Origin: Streptomyces sp. NBC_00370
Lineage (GTDB): Bacteria > Actinomycetota > Actinomycetes > Streptomycetales > Streptomycetaceae
Direction of reading: 5' to 3'
Length of the DNA stretch: 64,000 nucleotides
Assembly (NCBI RefSeq): GCF_036084755.1
Contig: NZ_CP107968.1
Span: 8,440,001 to 8,504,000 of the forward strand
Part shown: positions 56,535-64,000 of the stretch, in pieces
Layout of the letters: the number at the start of each line of letters is the position of its first letter
How positions within the stretch are numbered: the stretch's first letter is position 1
Notes under the pieces: model-generated
The model's database searches: none
What the model was told of the DNA's origin: nothing
What the model saw: the letters and a program-made list of their open reading frames with translations, nothing else
Made by a program: the position numbers and the translations under genes

Positions 56535-56966
56535 ATGCTGATGCGCACTGACCCCTTCCGCGAACTCGACCGGCTCACGCAGCAGTTGATGGGCCCCGGT
56601 ACGTCTTCGCGGCCGGCCGCGATGCCGATGGACGCGTACCGTGACGGTGACGACTACGTCGTGGTCTTCGATCTTCCCGGTGTCACGCCGGACGCGATCG
56701 ACATCGACGTGGAGCGGAACATGCTCACCGTCAGGGCTGAGCGCCGCCCGGCGGGCGGGGCCGACACCGTGCAGATGGAACTGGCCGAGCGGCCCCTGGG
56801 TGTGTTCTCCCGGCAGATCGTTCTTGCCGACACCCTGGACACGGAACGCATCGAGGCCAACTGTGAGGCGGGTGTTCTGACGCTGCGGATCCCGATTGCC
56901 GAGCGCGCCAAGCCCCGCAAGATCACCATCAGCGGGGCCAACGGTCGGCGGGAGATCTCCGGCTGA
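56535..56966 (+). CDS. Small heat-shock protein Hsp20/alpha-crystallin (Hsp18 type)
   Basis: The ATG follows GGAGG by 9 nt and gives 143 residues. The alpha-crystallin domain runs from about residue 34 (AYRDGDDYVVVFDLPGVTPDAIDIDVERNMLTVRAERR) to the conserved GVLTLRIPIAE, followed by the tail. It is an ATP-independent holdase that forms oligomers. It is divergent from the HSP18-type regulator, which probably represses it until heat shock. Confidence 0.95.
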   Translation: MLMRTDPFRELDRLTQQLMGPGTSSRPAAMPMDAYRDGDDYVVVFDLPGVTPDAIDIDVERNMLTVRAERRPAGGADTVQMELAERPLGVFSRQIVLADTLDTERIEANCEAGVLTLRIPIAERAKPRKITISGANGRREISG

Positions 56967-56980
56967 GCCGGGTCCTCCGA

Positions 56981-57024
56981 CAGTGGGGGGCGGGACACGA
57001 TCTCCGCATCCCGTCCCCCCACTG
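56981..57024 (+). terminator. Strong hairpin terminator after hsp20
   Basis: CAGTGGGGGG pairs with CCCCCCACTG, and CGGGA pairs with TCCCG, with a single bulged T and a 13-nt loop. It lies just past the hsp20 stop. Confidence 0.75.
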
Positions 57025-57140
57025 ACACTGGCGAGCCTCGTCGATTCACCGACTGGCCTCTCCGGTCCTCCACGCGCCGGTGTCCGCAGCCTGTCCGACA
57101 TCGGCGTCGAACTTCTGCTGTGAGAAAGGTGAGCTGAGAG

Positions 57141-57572
57141 ATGTACCGCCCCGAGCCGACCCAGGACCCTGCGGCGATGTCGTACGAAGAGATGCTGGAG
57201 AAGATCCGGTACGAGGGCGCCTATCCCACCCGGGAACGCGCCGAGCACGCTGCGCGGGCTGTGCTTGCGGGCCTTGGCCGGCAACTGACCGGCCAGGAAC
57301 GCTCCGCTCTCACAGCCTGCCTCCCCATCGAGGCGGCCCTGGTTTTTACCGCGCAGGTGCCTGCTGCGGAGCCGCTCACCGGCTGGGGCTTCGTCAAAGA
57401 CCTTGCCACCCGCACCGGCACCACTCCCGCCGTCGCGCGGTGGGACGCCGGCTCGGTCTTCAGCGCGCTCGGGGCCCTCGCCGGCCCCGGCCTCCTTAGC
57501 CGTGTCCTCGGAAGGCTCCCCGCCGGCTACGCGCTGCTGTTCGGACGGGCAGAGCTGGTCCAGGCCGCCTGA
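57141..57572 (+). CDS. DUF2267 domain protein
   Basis: This 143-residue protein starts behind AAAGGTGAG. The DUF2267 pattern is seen in MLEKIRYEGAYPTRERAEHAARAVLAGLGRQLTGQERSALTACLP, followed by a helical C-terminus. The family is stress-linked and of unknown biochemical role. It often lies near Hsp20 and sigma-factor genes, as it does here. Confidence 0.88.
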   Translation: MYRPEPTQDPAAMSYEEMLEKIRYEGAYPTRERAEHAARAVLAGLGRQLTGQERSALTACLPIEAALVFTAQVPAAEPLTGWGFVKDLATRTGTTPAVARWDAGSVFSALGALAGPGLLSRVLGRLPAGYALLFGRAELVQAA

Positions 57573-57725
57573 GACTCCTGCCTGACACCCGGGGCCGAGC
57601 GGTGGCCCAGTCGGCGTCGCCGGTGCATGACAGCGCTGATTTTCCCTTGTCCTTCACGTGTACGGACGGGTCGGCCGGGAACCAGCCGCCTCGAAACGTC
57701 ACCACCCTGAACTCGAAGAGGAACC

Positions 57726-58610
57726 ATGTCCACGCGTATGTCGGGTCCGTCCGCGGTTCTGGTCGGGGAAGCGGCCGGAATATCCGAGGGTGATGCCCGG
57801 ACCGGCGGCCTGTCGCAGATCGAGGACGCGCAGAAGATCGCACCGAAGGATGCCCGGGACCTGTCGAAGCTGTTCTTCGACCGGCTCCAGGCGCTGGAGG
57901 AAGGCACCCGCGAATACCAGGACGTCCGCAACACCCTGATCGAGATGAACCTGTCCCTGGTCAAGTTCGCGGCGAAGCGCTTCCGCAACCGGGCGGATCA
58001 GATGGAAGACATCGTGCAGGTCGGAACGATCGGGCTGATCAAGGCGATCGACCGGTTCGAACTCTCGCGCGAGGTGGAATTCACCACGTTCGCGATCCCC
58101 TACATCACCGGCGAGATCAAGCGGTTCTTCCGCGACACCACCTGGGCCGTCCACGTACCACGCCGACTGCAGGTGCTGCGCGTCGAACTCGCGCGTGCCA
58201 AAGACCAACTGGCAGTCATCCTGGACCGCGACCCCACGGTGCGCGAGCTCGCCGCGCACATGAGGCTGACCGAGAACGAGGTCATCGAGGGCCTGATCGC
58301 GTCCAACGGCTACAACAGCGACTCCCTCGACCTGCCCACCGACTCCAGTTCCGAGCCGCGAACCACATCGCTCGCCGACTTCGTGGGAGCCTGCGATCCC
58401 GCCATGGAACTCATCGAGGACTTCCACAGCCTCGCACCGCTTCTGACCACCCTCGACGAGCGCGAACGCCTCATCCTTGAGCTGCGCTTCGGCCAGGAAC
58501 TGACCCAGGCCGAGATCGGCGAGCGGCTGGGCATCTCCCAGATGCACGTCTCACGGATTCTGTCGCGCACACTGACCCAACTCCGCGCCGGACTGCTCGT
58601 CGAAGAATGA
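57726..58610 (+). CDS. SigB/SigF/SigG-family alternative sigma factor
   Basis: This 294-residue sigma-70 group 3 factor starts behind AAGAGGA. Region 2 is LIEMNLSLVKFAAKRFRNRADQMEDIVQVGTIGLIKAIDRF and FTTFAIPYITGEIKRFFRD; region 3 is PRRLQVLRVELARAKDQLAV; region 4 contains the helix-turn-helix LTQAEIGERLGISQMHVSRILSRTL. It directs RNA polymerase to stress promoters. Partner-switch anti-sigma factors normally restrain such sigmas, and one RsbW-like gene lies at 59718. Confidence 0.93.
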   Translation: MSTRMSGPSAVLVGEAAGISEGDARTGGLSQIEDAQKIAPKDARDLSKLFFDRLQALEEGTREYQDVRNTLIEMNLSLVKFAAKRFRNRADQMEDIVQVGTIGLIKAIDRFELSREVEFTTFAIPYITGEIKRFFRDTTWAVHVPRRLQVLRVELARAKDQLAVILDRDPTVRELAAHMRLTENEVIEGLIASNGYNSDSLDLPTDSSSEPRTTSLADFVGACDPAMELIEDFHSLAPLLTTLDERERLILELRFGQELTQAEIGERLGISQMHVSRILSRTLTQLRAGLLVEE

Positions 58611-58771
58611 TCACTGCGTACTCACACCTGCAGCCGTGGCGGCCCCAACAGGACGTCACTTGGAGACGTCGGTTCCTGCGTCCTCCGCTGGACGCGGCCC
58701 CAAACCCGGTTCATCCGGAGAGAGTAGGGGATGTTTCCATGTGTCCCTAATGGTAGATATCGTCGGACGTC

Positions 58772-59468
58772 GTGACGATCGCTGACTCCCTGATCGGTGA
58801 CTTCGATCCCGTCGAGTTTCTCCAGGAGTTATGTGCGCTCTGCGTCAACCTGCTTGGAGTCTCAGCCGCCGGCATCCTCCTGGCCGGTGAGAAAGGCATC
58901 CTCGACGCCATCGCAGCGTCCGACGACAACGCGCACCTGTTGGAACCTTTCGCCCTTCAGTACGACCAGGGCCCCTGCGTCGAGGCTTACCGCAGCGAAA
59001 CCGCTTGCCTCAACATCGACTTGAGTAACCCCACGGCTACGGCGGCGTAGCCCGCCTACGCCGCCCGGGCCTGTCGAGCGGCTTTCAGACCTCCCACGTC
59101 TTCCCTCTTCGGCTGCGTAACCGTGCCGTGGGAGCGATGAATCTCCTCCACACCAGCCGGTATTGCCTGGGCGAGCGGGATGCGTCCCTCGCCCAGGCAC
59201 TGGCCGATGTCGCCGCCGTCGTCCTCTTGCAGCAGCGCGGTCTTGACCGGGGACATCGCGAAAAGGTGCAGCGGGAGCAGGCGCTCACCAGCCGCGTCCT
59301 TATCGAGCAGGCCAAAGGCGTCCCCCCCCCGAGCGCTGGAACACCGACCCCGACGCCGCGTTCCACCTCATGCGCAGCTACGCCCGCGGCCACCAGCTCC
59401 GTATCTCGGACTGCGCCCGCCAGATCATGGACAAGAGCCTCGACACCGACCAGATCCCCCGCCCATAG
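58772..59468 (+). pseudogene. GAF-ANTAR regulator gene broken by three lesions
   Basis: The GTG frame encodes GAF-like MTIADSLIGDFDPVEFLQELCALCVNLLGVSAAGILL but ends at a TAG (59048-59050). A second frame continues the GAF domain (GFQTSHVFPLRLRNRAVGAMNLLHTSRY) and enters ANTAR (ALADVAAVVLLQQRG, LTSRVLIEQAKGV). A run of nine C at 59322-59330 then shifts the frame, after which a third frame gives ERWNTDPDAAFHLMRSYARGHQLRISDCARQIMDKSL. Intact proteins of this type bind RNA through ANTAR. Confidence 0.8.
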
Positions 59469-59717
59469 AAGCAGTCCCGTCAGTGGATGAGCGCTCATCC
59501 GCCCTGGCTTGTCGCACGGCCGGGCTGGGACTCCGTCAGCCAGGCCGCCGACATCGGCCGGATGCGGAGGAGACGCCCAGATCGCTTCATCGACTGCGCT
59601 GGTCTCCCGGGAGGTCCCGCGAAGCTGAATCGAGGGGAAGCGAGGACCCGGCACCGGCGGGACATCCGGAGTACTCCGGCTCATCTCGGCCCGCGGGTGG
59701 CATGCGAAATGTTGGTG

Positions 59718-60110
59718 CTAGCGGGGGAGGAGGGCGCTTACCGTCTTGCCACCGGACGGCCGGCGGGTCACCGTGGTGGCGTGGGCGAGGTGGTTGACCA
59801 TCGCCCAGCCGAAGCCTCCGGTCCCACCGTTCAGGTCGGGTGTGCGCATGCGCGGTTCCTGTGGGCCGGGGTCATCGACGGCCACCTCGACATAGTCGGG
59901 GTGGGCGGTCAGGCGCAGGGTGTAGGTACCGCCGCCGTGCCGCAGGGCGTTGGTGACGAGTTCGGAGACGACCAGGACGATGGTGTCGGCCGCCTCGGCG
60001 TCGAGGGCCCGCTGCCGGAGGGTTTCGAGGAAGGCCCGCGTGCGCTCGCGTGCGTCGGAGACGGCGGTCGCGGAGCGAACGGCTGCGGTGTCGACGCACA
60101 TCGTCTCCAT
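59718..60110 (-). CDS. RsbW-like serine-kinase/anti-sigma HATPase
   Basis: The ATG at 60110 gives 130 residues; a GTG 10 codons earlier is possible. The GHKL ATPase boxes are SELVTNALRHG (N box), VAVDDPGPQEP (G1) and TGGFGWAMVNHLA (G2). Single-domain HATPases of this kind bind and inactivate SigB/SigF-type sigma factors. The SigB-like gene is 1.1 kb away, but the anti-anti-sigma partner is not seen. Confidence 0.88.
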   Translation of the reverse strand: METMCVDTAAVRSATAVSDARERTRAFLETLRQRALDAEAADTIVLVVSELVTNALRHGGGTYTLRLTAHPDYVEVAVDDPGPQEPRMRTPDLNGGTGGFGWAMVNHLAHATTVTRRPSGGKTVSALLPR

Positions 60111-60893
60111 CAAACTCACCCTGTTCTCTGGCTCGTCCACGGCCGGTCTTGCCTACCCGCCCGTTCTGCCCGCCCAGCGACCCTTCAACCCGACGAGGCT
60201 CAATTACCTCGCTGATGAAGACGCGAAAATCTATGTCGGCTGGAGTAGACATTGGGGGGTGGTGTGGTTATGGTTTCTCTCGTAGCCGAGATCAGCAGGG
60301 CCCGGCAGATACGAACTGGCGGGAGTAGGAAAGGTAGTTGCAGTGTGCAGGACGGTGCGGTGGTGGAGTTTCGAAGCCAGGGCTGGTGCAGGACGGCGAC
60401 GGGACTGACGGCCGGACCGGGTGGCCCGCGGTGATCAGGGGCCGCCGTGGTGGTATCGCGATGGCGGTACCGGTAGGTGAAGTGCGCAGTACCCAGCAGT
60501 GAAGGTGAGTGAGCAGCACCCTGGTGAAGGCGTCGGCTGCGGGCGCGCGCATCGGGAGGTTCGGCAGTGGGGTTCCAAGCCGGAGCAGACGCAGGAGTGG
60601 CGACGGGGCTGGCTGCCGAAGAGTGACGCTTGTCCAAGGTCACCAGCAGTACGAGTAGTGCGCAGTACCAGCAGTACGAAGTGAGTTGGTCCAGAGGGAA
60701 GAACGGAGGAGCCAGGCGCCATCAGGATCGCCCGGACGGAGTGTTGAGTCCGGGTACCGCAGGACATCGATAGTGAGGTGGTCTCCGGTCAAGCAACCGC
60801 GATCCCCGCAAGTCCCGTCCTCTCCCGGGTGGGCGTGCGGACACAGAAGGCCGGCGCGGTACTGGGGCCGGCAGATGGTGTAGCAGTTCCTTC
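60111..60893. other. Long gap with direct repeats, possible leader or RNA locus
   Basis: No supportable gene lies in about 780 bp. AGTGCGCAGTACC occurs at 60481-60493 and again at 60657-60669, each followed by AGCAGT and a GTGAGT. AGCAGTACGA is also repeated within 60645-60680. The pattern suggests a structured untranslated region or recombination scar upstream of the MerR gene. Confidence 0.5.
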
Positions 60894-60925
60894 GGGGCCT
60901 TGGTGCCATATGGCACCAAGGCCCC
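60894..60925. promoter_or_regulatory. Perfect 32-bp palindrome before the MerR gene
   Basis: The halves are GGGGCCTTGGTGCCAT and its exact complement with no spacer. It ends 26 bp before the ATG at 60952. It could be a high-affinity operator of the MerR-type protein or a transcript hairpin masking its ribosome site. Confidence 0.7.
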
Positions 60926-60951
60926 TCCAGCGTGTTCCACAGAGAGGCGAG

Positions 60952-61269
60952 ATGACAGCAGACGACTCGTTCGGCCGTCTCGACGACGACGACTACCCCG
61001 CCTACACCATGGGCCGGGCCGCCGAGATGCTCAACACCACCCAGGGCTTCCTCCGCGCCATCGGCGAAGCCCGCCTCATCACACCCCTGCGCTCCGAGGG
61101 CGGACACCGCCGCTACTCCCGCTACCAGCTGCGCATCGCCGCCCGCGCACGGGAACTCGTCGACCAGGGCACCCCGATCGAGGCCGCGTGCCGCATCGTC
61201 ATCCTCGAAGACCAACTCGAAGAAGCGAAACGCATCAACGCCGAACACCACCGCACCGCCGCCAGTTGA
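60952..61269 (+). CDS. MerR-like regulator
   Basis: The ATG is preceded by GAGAGG and gives 105 residues. The MerR winged helix is YTMGRAAEMLNTTQGFLRAIGEARLITPLRSEGGHRRYSRYQLRIAARARELVDQG, followed by a short coiled-coil (CRIVILEDQLEEAKRINAEH). This compact type is widespread in Streptomyces and contains no metal-binding cysteines. It is preceded by a perfect 32-bp palindrome, its probable operator. Confidence 0.88.
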   Translation: MTADDSFGRLDDDDYPAYTMGRAAEMLNTTQGFLRAIGEARLITPLRSEGGHRRYSRYQLRIAARARELVDQGTPIEAACRIVILEDQLEEAKRINAEHHRTAAS

Positions 61270-61371
61270 CTGACGTTCACGCCTTCGTGCTGATGCGTGT
61301 ACCTACGGTCTAGTGCTCTACGTCGTAGCCATCGCAGAGGGCAAGGACGATCTCCATAGCCGTGCTGACCG

Positions 61372-61623
61372 ATCCGGCCCGGCTCAGCTGCCGCCCCCGG
61401 CTGGTCGGGCGACAAGGTCCTCTACAGCGACCACTATCGGGCCGAATTCGCCGACGGACCCGGCTACACCGACGCCCAGAAGGCGGAGGTGGCACGGTTC
61501 CGGGAGCGGCTGATTGAGCTGGCCGTGACGGTGACGACGCACCCGTATTGGGCAACCTTCGAAAGCGGTATCGTCGCCGGGCGGATGGAGCTCAAGCAGA
61601 TCACGATGGAGCCGACCCCGTGA
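61372..61623 (+). pseudogene. C-terminal fragment of an uncharacterised protein
   Basis: An open frame without a start codon encodes WSGDKVLYSDHYRAEFADGPGYTDAQKAEVARFRERLIELAV, then THPYWATFES and a stop at 61621-61623. It begins after a TGA at 61364-61366 and has no ribosome site. It looks like the tail of a streptomycete protein of unknown function that lost its 5' part. Confidence 0.4.
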
Positions 61624-61814
61624 ATGCCGCGCATGATGCGGTGACAGATCCACCCACTCGTACCCGGATCGGACTGTGCCTGGAGCCCTCCAGCGCAGGC
61701 CGTGATCGCGGGTCAACTCCTGCGCAGCGCCCCCGCGGAAGCGGCCCTGACCGGTGGCCCGTGGCGACGCGTGCACTGGGCTGCGGAGTCTCTTTCGACC
61801 GGGAGCGTCGCCTG

Positions 61815-62411
61815 TCACTGCAGTTGGTTGAATGCCTGGTCGGCATCGGCTACGGCCTCGGGGTGGACGTCGTGGGCGATTCGACCGTCGGCGATCTTCT
61901 GCCAGTTGGTCCGGGCGAGCACCCGTTGGACCGCGAGTATCTGGGCGGCTCGCAGGCGTGCCTGGATGCCTTCGCCGAGGGCGTCTGCCAGTGCCTCCTC
62001 ATCCTCGAGTTGGTACCGCGTGAGCCGTCCTGCCAGGCTCGGTGTGGTGAAGACCAGCCGATGGAACGCCACCACCTCGGGATGATCGTTGAGGCCGGTG
62101 ACAGGATCGTACCGATCGAGGCCGTCCCGGAAGTGGCGGTGCAGCGCCGTCATCGGCTTGATGCCGGACCTGCGGTCACGTAGGACGCGTGCCGCCTCGC
62201 CCTGGTGGTCCGCGAACCGGTGCAGCACCAGGTCTTCCTTGGTGGGGAAGTACCGGAAGAGGGTCGGCTTGGAGATCTCGGCCGCAGCGGCGATGTCGTT
62301 GACCGAGACGCGGTCGAAGCCGCGCTCCAAGAACAGCGAGACGGCCGTGTCGCCGATGGCGTCGCGCGTCCGTTCCTTCTTGCGTGCCCTGAGTCCGGTC
62401 GGCTCGCTCAT
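61815..62411 (-). CDS. TetR-family transcriptional regulator
   Basis: The ATG at 62411 gives 198 residues. The helix-turn-helix is VSLFLERGFDRVSVNDIAAAAEISKPTLFRYFPTKEDLVLHRFAD, followed by an acyl-TetR-like ligand domain. It diverges from an NmrA-type gene, with three direct repeats between them. Confidence 0.92.
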   Translation of the reverse strand: MSEPTGLRARKKERTRDAIGDTAVSLFLERGFDRVSVNDIAAAAEISKPTLFRYFPTKEDLVLHRFADHQGEAARVLRDRRSGIKPMTALHRHFRDGLDRYDPVTGLNDHPEVVAFHRLVFTTPSLAGRLTRYQLEDEEALADALGEGIQARLRAAQILAVQRVLARTNWQKIADGRIAHDVHPEAVADADQAFNQLQ

Positions 62412-62412
62412 A

Positions 62413-62459
62413 TGACCAGAGTAACATTTATGACCGAGTTGCTTTTTTAACCGAGTAAC
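62413..62459. promoter_or_regulatory. Three direct repeats, candidate TetR operator
   Basis: TGACCAGAGTAAC (62413-62425), TGACCGAGTTGC (62431-62442) and TAACCGAGTAAC (62448-62459) are direct repeats with 17-18-bp phase, immediately upstream of both divergent starts. Confidence 0.55.
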
Positions 62460-62465
62460 GTTTCC

Positions 62466-63362
62466 ATGGGTGGCATGAATCAGATAGACATTCCTCCCGT
62501 GCTCGTAACCGGGGCGACGGGCCGGGTCGGCCGCGTCGTCATCGACCGTCTCCTCGACGCGGGTGTGCCGGTCCGCGCCCTCATCCATCGCTCCGAGGCG
62601 GGGGCGAAGCTGCCTGCGAAGGCCGAGGTCTTCACCGGCGACCTCACTGTGCCCGAGTCGCTCGACCCGGCATTGGATGGAGTCGGTGCGGTCTTCCTCG
62701 TGTGGACCGCTCCGCCTCAGACCGCCGCGGCAGTCGTCGAGCGGCTGGCAGGCCACGTGCAGCGGGTCGTCTTTCTCTCCTCCCCGCACCAGACGCCGCA
62801 CCCCTTCTTCCAGCAGCCCAATCCCATGGCGGTGCTGCACGCCGACATCGAGCGGCTCATCGCGGCCACCGGACTCGAGTCGACGATCATCCGGCCTGGG
62901 ATGCTTGCGTCGAACTCGCTGGCCTGGTGGGTGCCCGCCATCCGGGCCGGTGAGGTAGTCCGGTGGCCTTACGGCGCTGCCGAGACGGCACCCGTCGACG
63001 ACCGCGACGTCGCAGCCGTCGCGGCGCGGACGCTGTATCAGGACGGATACGTCGGAGGCGACTACGTCCTTACGGGCCCCGAATCGCTGACCCACGCCGC
63101 GCAGGTGGACGTTATCGCTGACGCCTTGGGGCGCCGGATCGCATTCGAGGAGATGACGCCGGACGAGTTCCGGAGCCTGTCGGAGGGGACGGCGCCCAGC
63201 TCGGTCGTCGACATGCTGCTCGCCGCGTGGAGTGCGGCGGTCGGACAGCCCGCGTACATCACCACTGCGGTGGCCGACATCCTTGGGACGGCGCCGCGAA
63301 CGTTTCGCCAGTGGGCCGCCGACCATGCCACCGTCTTCACGGAGGGTTCGGAGGGGTCGTAA
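62466..63362 (+). CDS. NmrA-like NAD(P)-binding protein
   Basis: This 298-residue atypical SDR has the coenzyme loop LVTGATGRVGRVVIDRLLDAGVPVRALIHR, then VFLVWTAPPQTAAAVVERL and the segment TIIRPGMLASNSLAWW. It lacks the SDR Tyr-Lys pair. Such proteins bind NADPH and act as quinone reductases or redox sensors. The TetR gene is divergent across direct repeats. Confidence 0.9.
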   Translation: MGGMNQIDIPPVLVTGATGRVGRVVIDRLLDAGVPVRALIHRSEAGAKLPAKAEVFTGDLTVPESLDPALDGVGAVFLVWTAPPQTAAAVVERLAGHVQRVVFLSSPHQTPHPFFQQPNPMAVLHADIERLIAATGLESTIIRPGMLASNSLAWWVPAIRAGEVVRWPYGAAETAPVDDRDVAAVAARTLYQDGYVGGDYVLTGPESLTHAAQVDVIADALGRRIAFEEMTPDEFRSLSEGTAPSSVVDMLLAAWSAAVGQPAYITTAVADILGTAPRTFRQWAADHATVFTEGSEGS

Positions 63363-63498
63363 CCTCGTTGACACCGATCGACGTTCCCGGCAGCGGAGCC
63401 CTCAGTCCGCCGCAGCACCTCCCACCGTGTCTGGGGTTACGCCTCGCTGCCCGCCTTACTCTCCCCGCGCGCGGATCATGGGGAGCTATCCTGCGGGC

Positions 63499-64000
63499 AT
63501 GCGCGGACAGTTCACCGGCTGGCCGGAGCGGGCCATGGACGTGTTGTTGCAGCTCCAGGGCGAACCGCCCCATGCGACCCGCGAGCGCTATCGCGCGGAC
63601 CGCGAACGCCTGGTCCGGCAGCCGATGATCGCCCTGCTCAACGAGGTCGCGGACACCGACCGCCGGTACGAGGACTTCTCCGTCTGGCACTACCGCACCG
63701 ACTCCTGGTGGTGGCAGCACCAGGGCGCGGTGATCCGGCTCGGCCGCAAGATCGAGATCGGTCTCCGGTTCGACCTGGACGGTCTGCGGATCCAGGGCGC
63801 CTGGTGGTACCCCGATCCCGGCCAGGTGGACATGTTCCGCAAAGCCGTGGCCTCCGAGGGGAGCGGCCGCGAACTGTCCGCCATCGTCGAGGACGTGCGG
63901 AAGAAGGGCTACGACATCTCCGGGGACGTGATGAAACGCCCCCCGCGTGGCTATCCGGCGGACCACTCCCGTACGAACCTGCTGCGCCACCGTTCGCTGA
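63499..64000 (+). CDS. DUF2461 family protein, 3' end outside window
   Basis: The ATG opens a frame that runs off the window after 167 codons. The product shows MRGQFTGWPERAMDVLLQLQGEPPHATRERYRADRERLVRQPM, then YRTDSWWWQHQG and LRIQGAWWYPDPGQVDMFRKAV, the TIGR02453/DUF2461 pattern. Function is unknown in this widespread family. Confidence 0.82.
   Translation, partial: MRGQFTGWPERAMDVLLQLQGEPPHATRERYRADRERLVRQPMIALLNEVADTDRRYEDFSVWHYRTDSWWWQHQGAVIRLGRKIEIGLRFDLDGLRIQGAWWYPDPGQVDMFRKAVASEGSGRELSAIVEDVRKKGYDISGDVMKRPPRGYPADHSRTNLLRHRSL

Noticed and set aside
61270..61814. Complete gene between the MerR-like and TetR genes
   Set aside because: The best frame (61372-61623) lacks a start codon and ribosome site and follows directly on a stop, so only a fragment is supported.

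Overview
The window is high-GC actinobacterial DNA and most probably comes from Streptomyces. Support: frequent GTG/TTG starts, strong purine-rich ribosome sites, an HSP18-type regulator beside hsp20, a SigB/SigF-family sigma factor, F420-linked enzymes, and type I-E CRISPR repeats of streptomycete type. Interspersed transposase scraps, broken genes and a few TTA-containing, AT-richer genes suggest a flexible part of the genome such as a chromosome arm or large plasmid.

Region 0-33 kb is an island of small redox and detoxification operons. It holds two flavin-dependent monooxygenase (LLM) plus reductase pairs, PoxB, pirin, an AhpD-type peroxidase, quinone reductase, YcaC-type hydrolase, SDR and NmrA reductases, an O-methyltransferase, NTF2/SnoaL and ABM proteins, a YjdI/YjdJ-type ferredoxin-acetyltransferase pair and glutaminase. 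Many transcription units are preceded by one 14-bp dyad, GTTGA-YRYR-TCAAC. I count 15 sites: 5 exact, 7 with one mismatch and 3 with two. This is the core of the operator I recall for RosR, the peroxide-sensing MarR repressor of Corynebacterium glutamicum, and a RosR-like MarR gene with a single cysteine lies at 4931-5398. Several sites contain the -35 hexamer, and three promoters carry a second dyad 29-31 bp away. I read this as a dense, locally clustered redox regulon and as the most interesting system here. Other units in the island have their own divergent regulator (HxlR, AraC, MerR, MarR).

Region 32-39 kb is scarred. It has a ubiA prenyltransferase gene with an in-frame stop, two transposase remnants, a MarR-MFS efflux pair, a DUF1330 gene, a coupled hypothetical/NTF2 pair and an RCC1-repeat protein.

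Region 39-50 kb carries glgX, a membrane protein, a RecQ-type helicase followed directly by a three-repeat decayed CRISPR array, a PPOX-fold protein, a complete three-subunit molybdenum hydroxylase (PaoABC/XDH type) and an FG-GAP-like membrane-anchored protein. A 55-bp copy of the recQ 3' end lies upstream of glgX.

Region 50-64 kb has a class C beta-lactamase-like hydrolase, an SDR lacking its catalytic tyrosine with a divergent TetR, an inverted TetR fragment and a dead IS5-type element. These are followed by a stress block (HSP18 regulator, hsp20, DUF2267, SigB-like sigma factor, broken GAF-ANTAR gene, RsbW-like ATPase), a MerR gene behind a perfect 32-bp palindrome, a TetR/NmrA divergent pair and the start of a DUF2461 gene.
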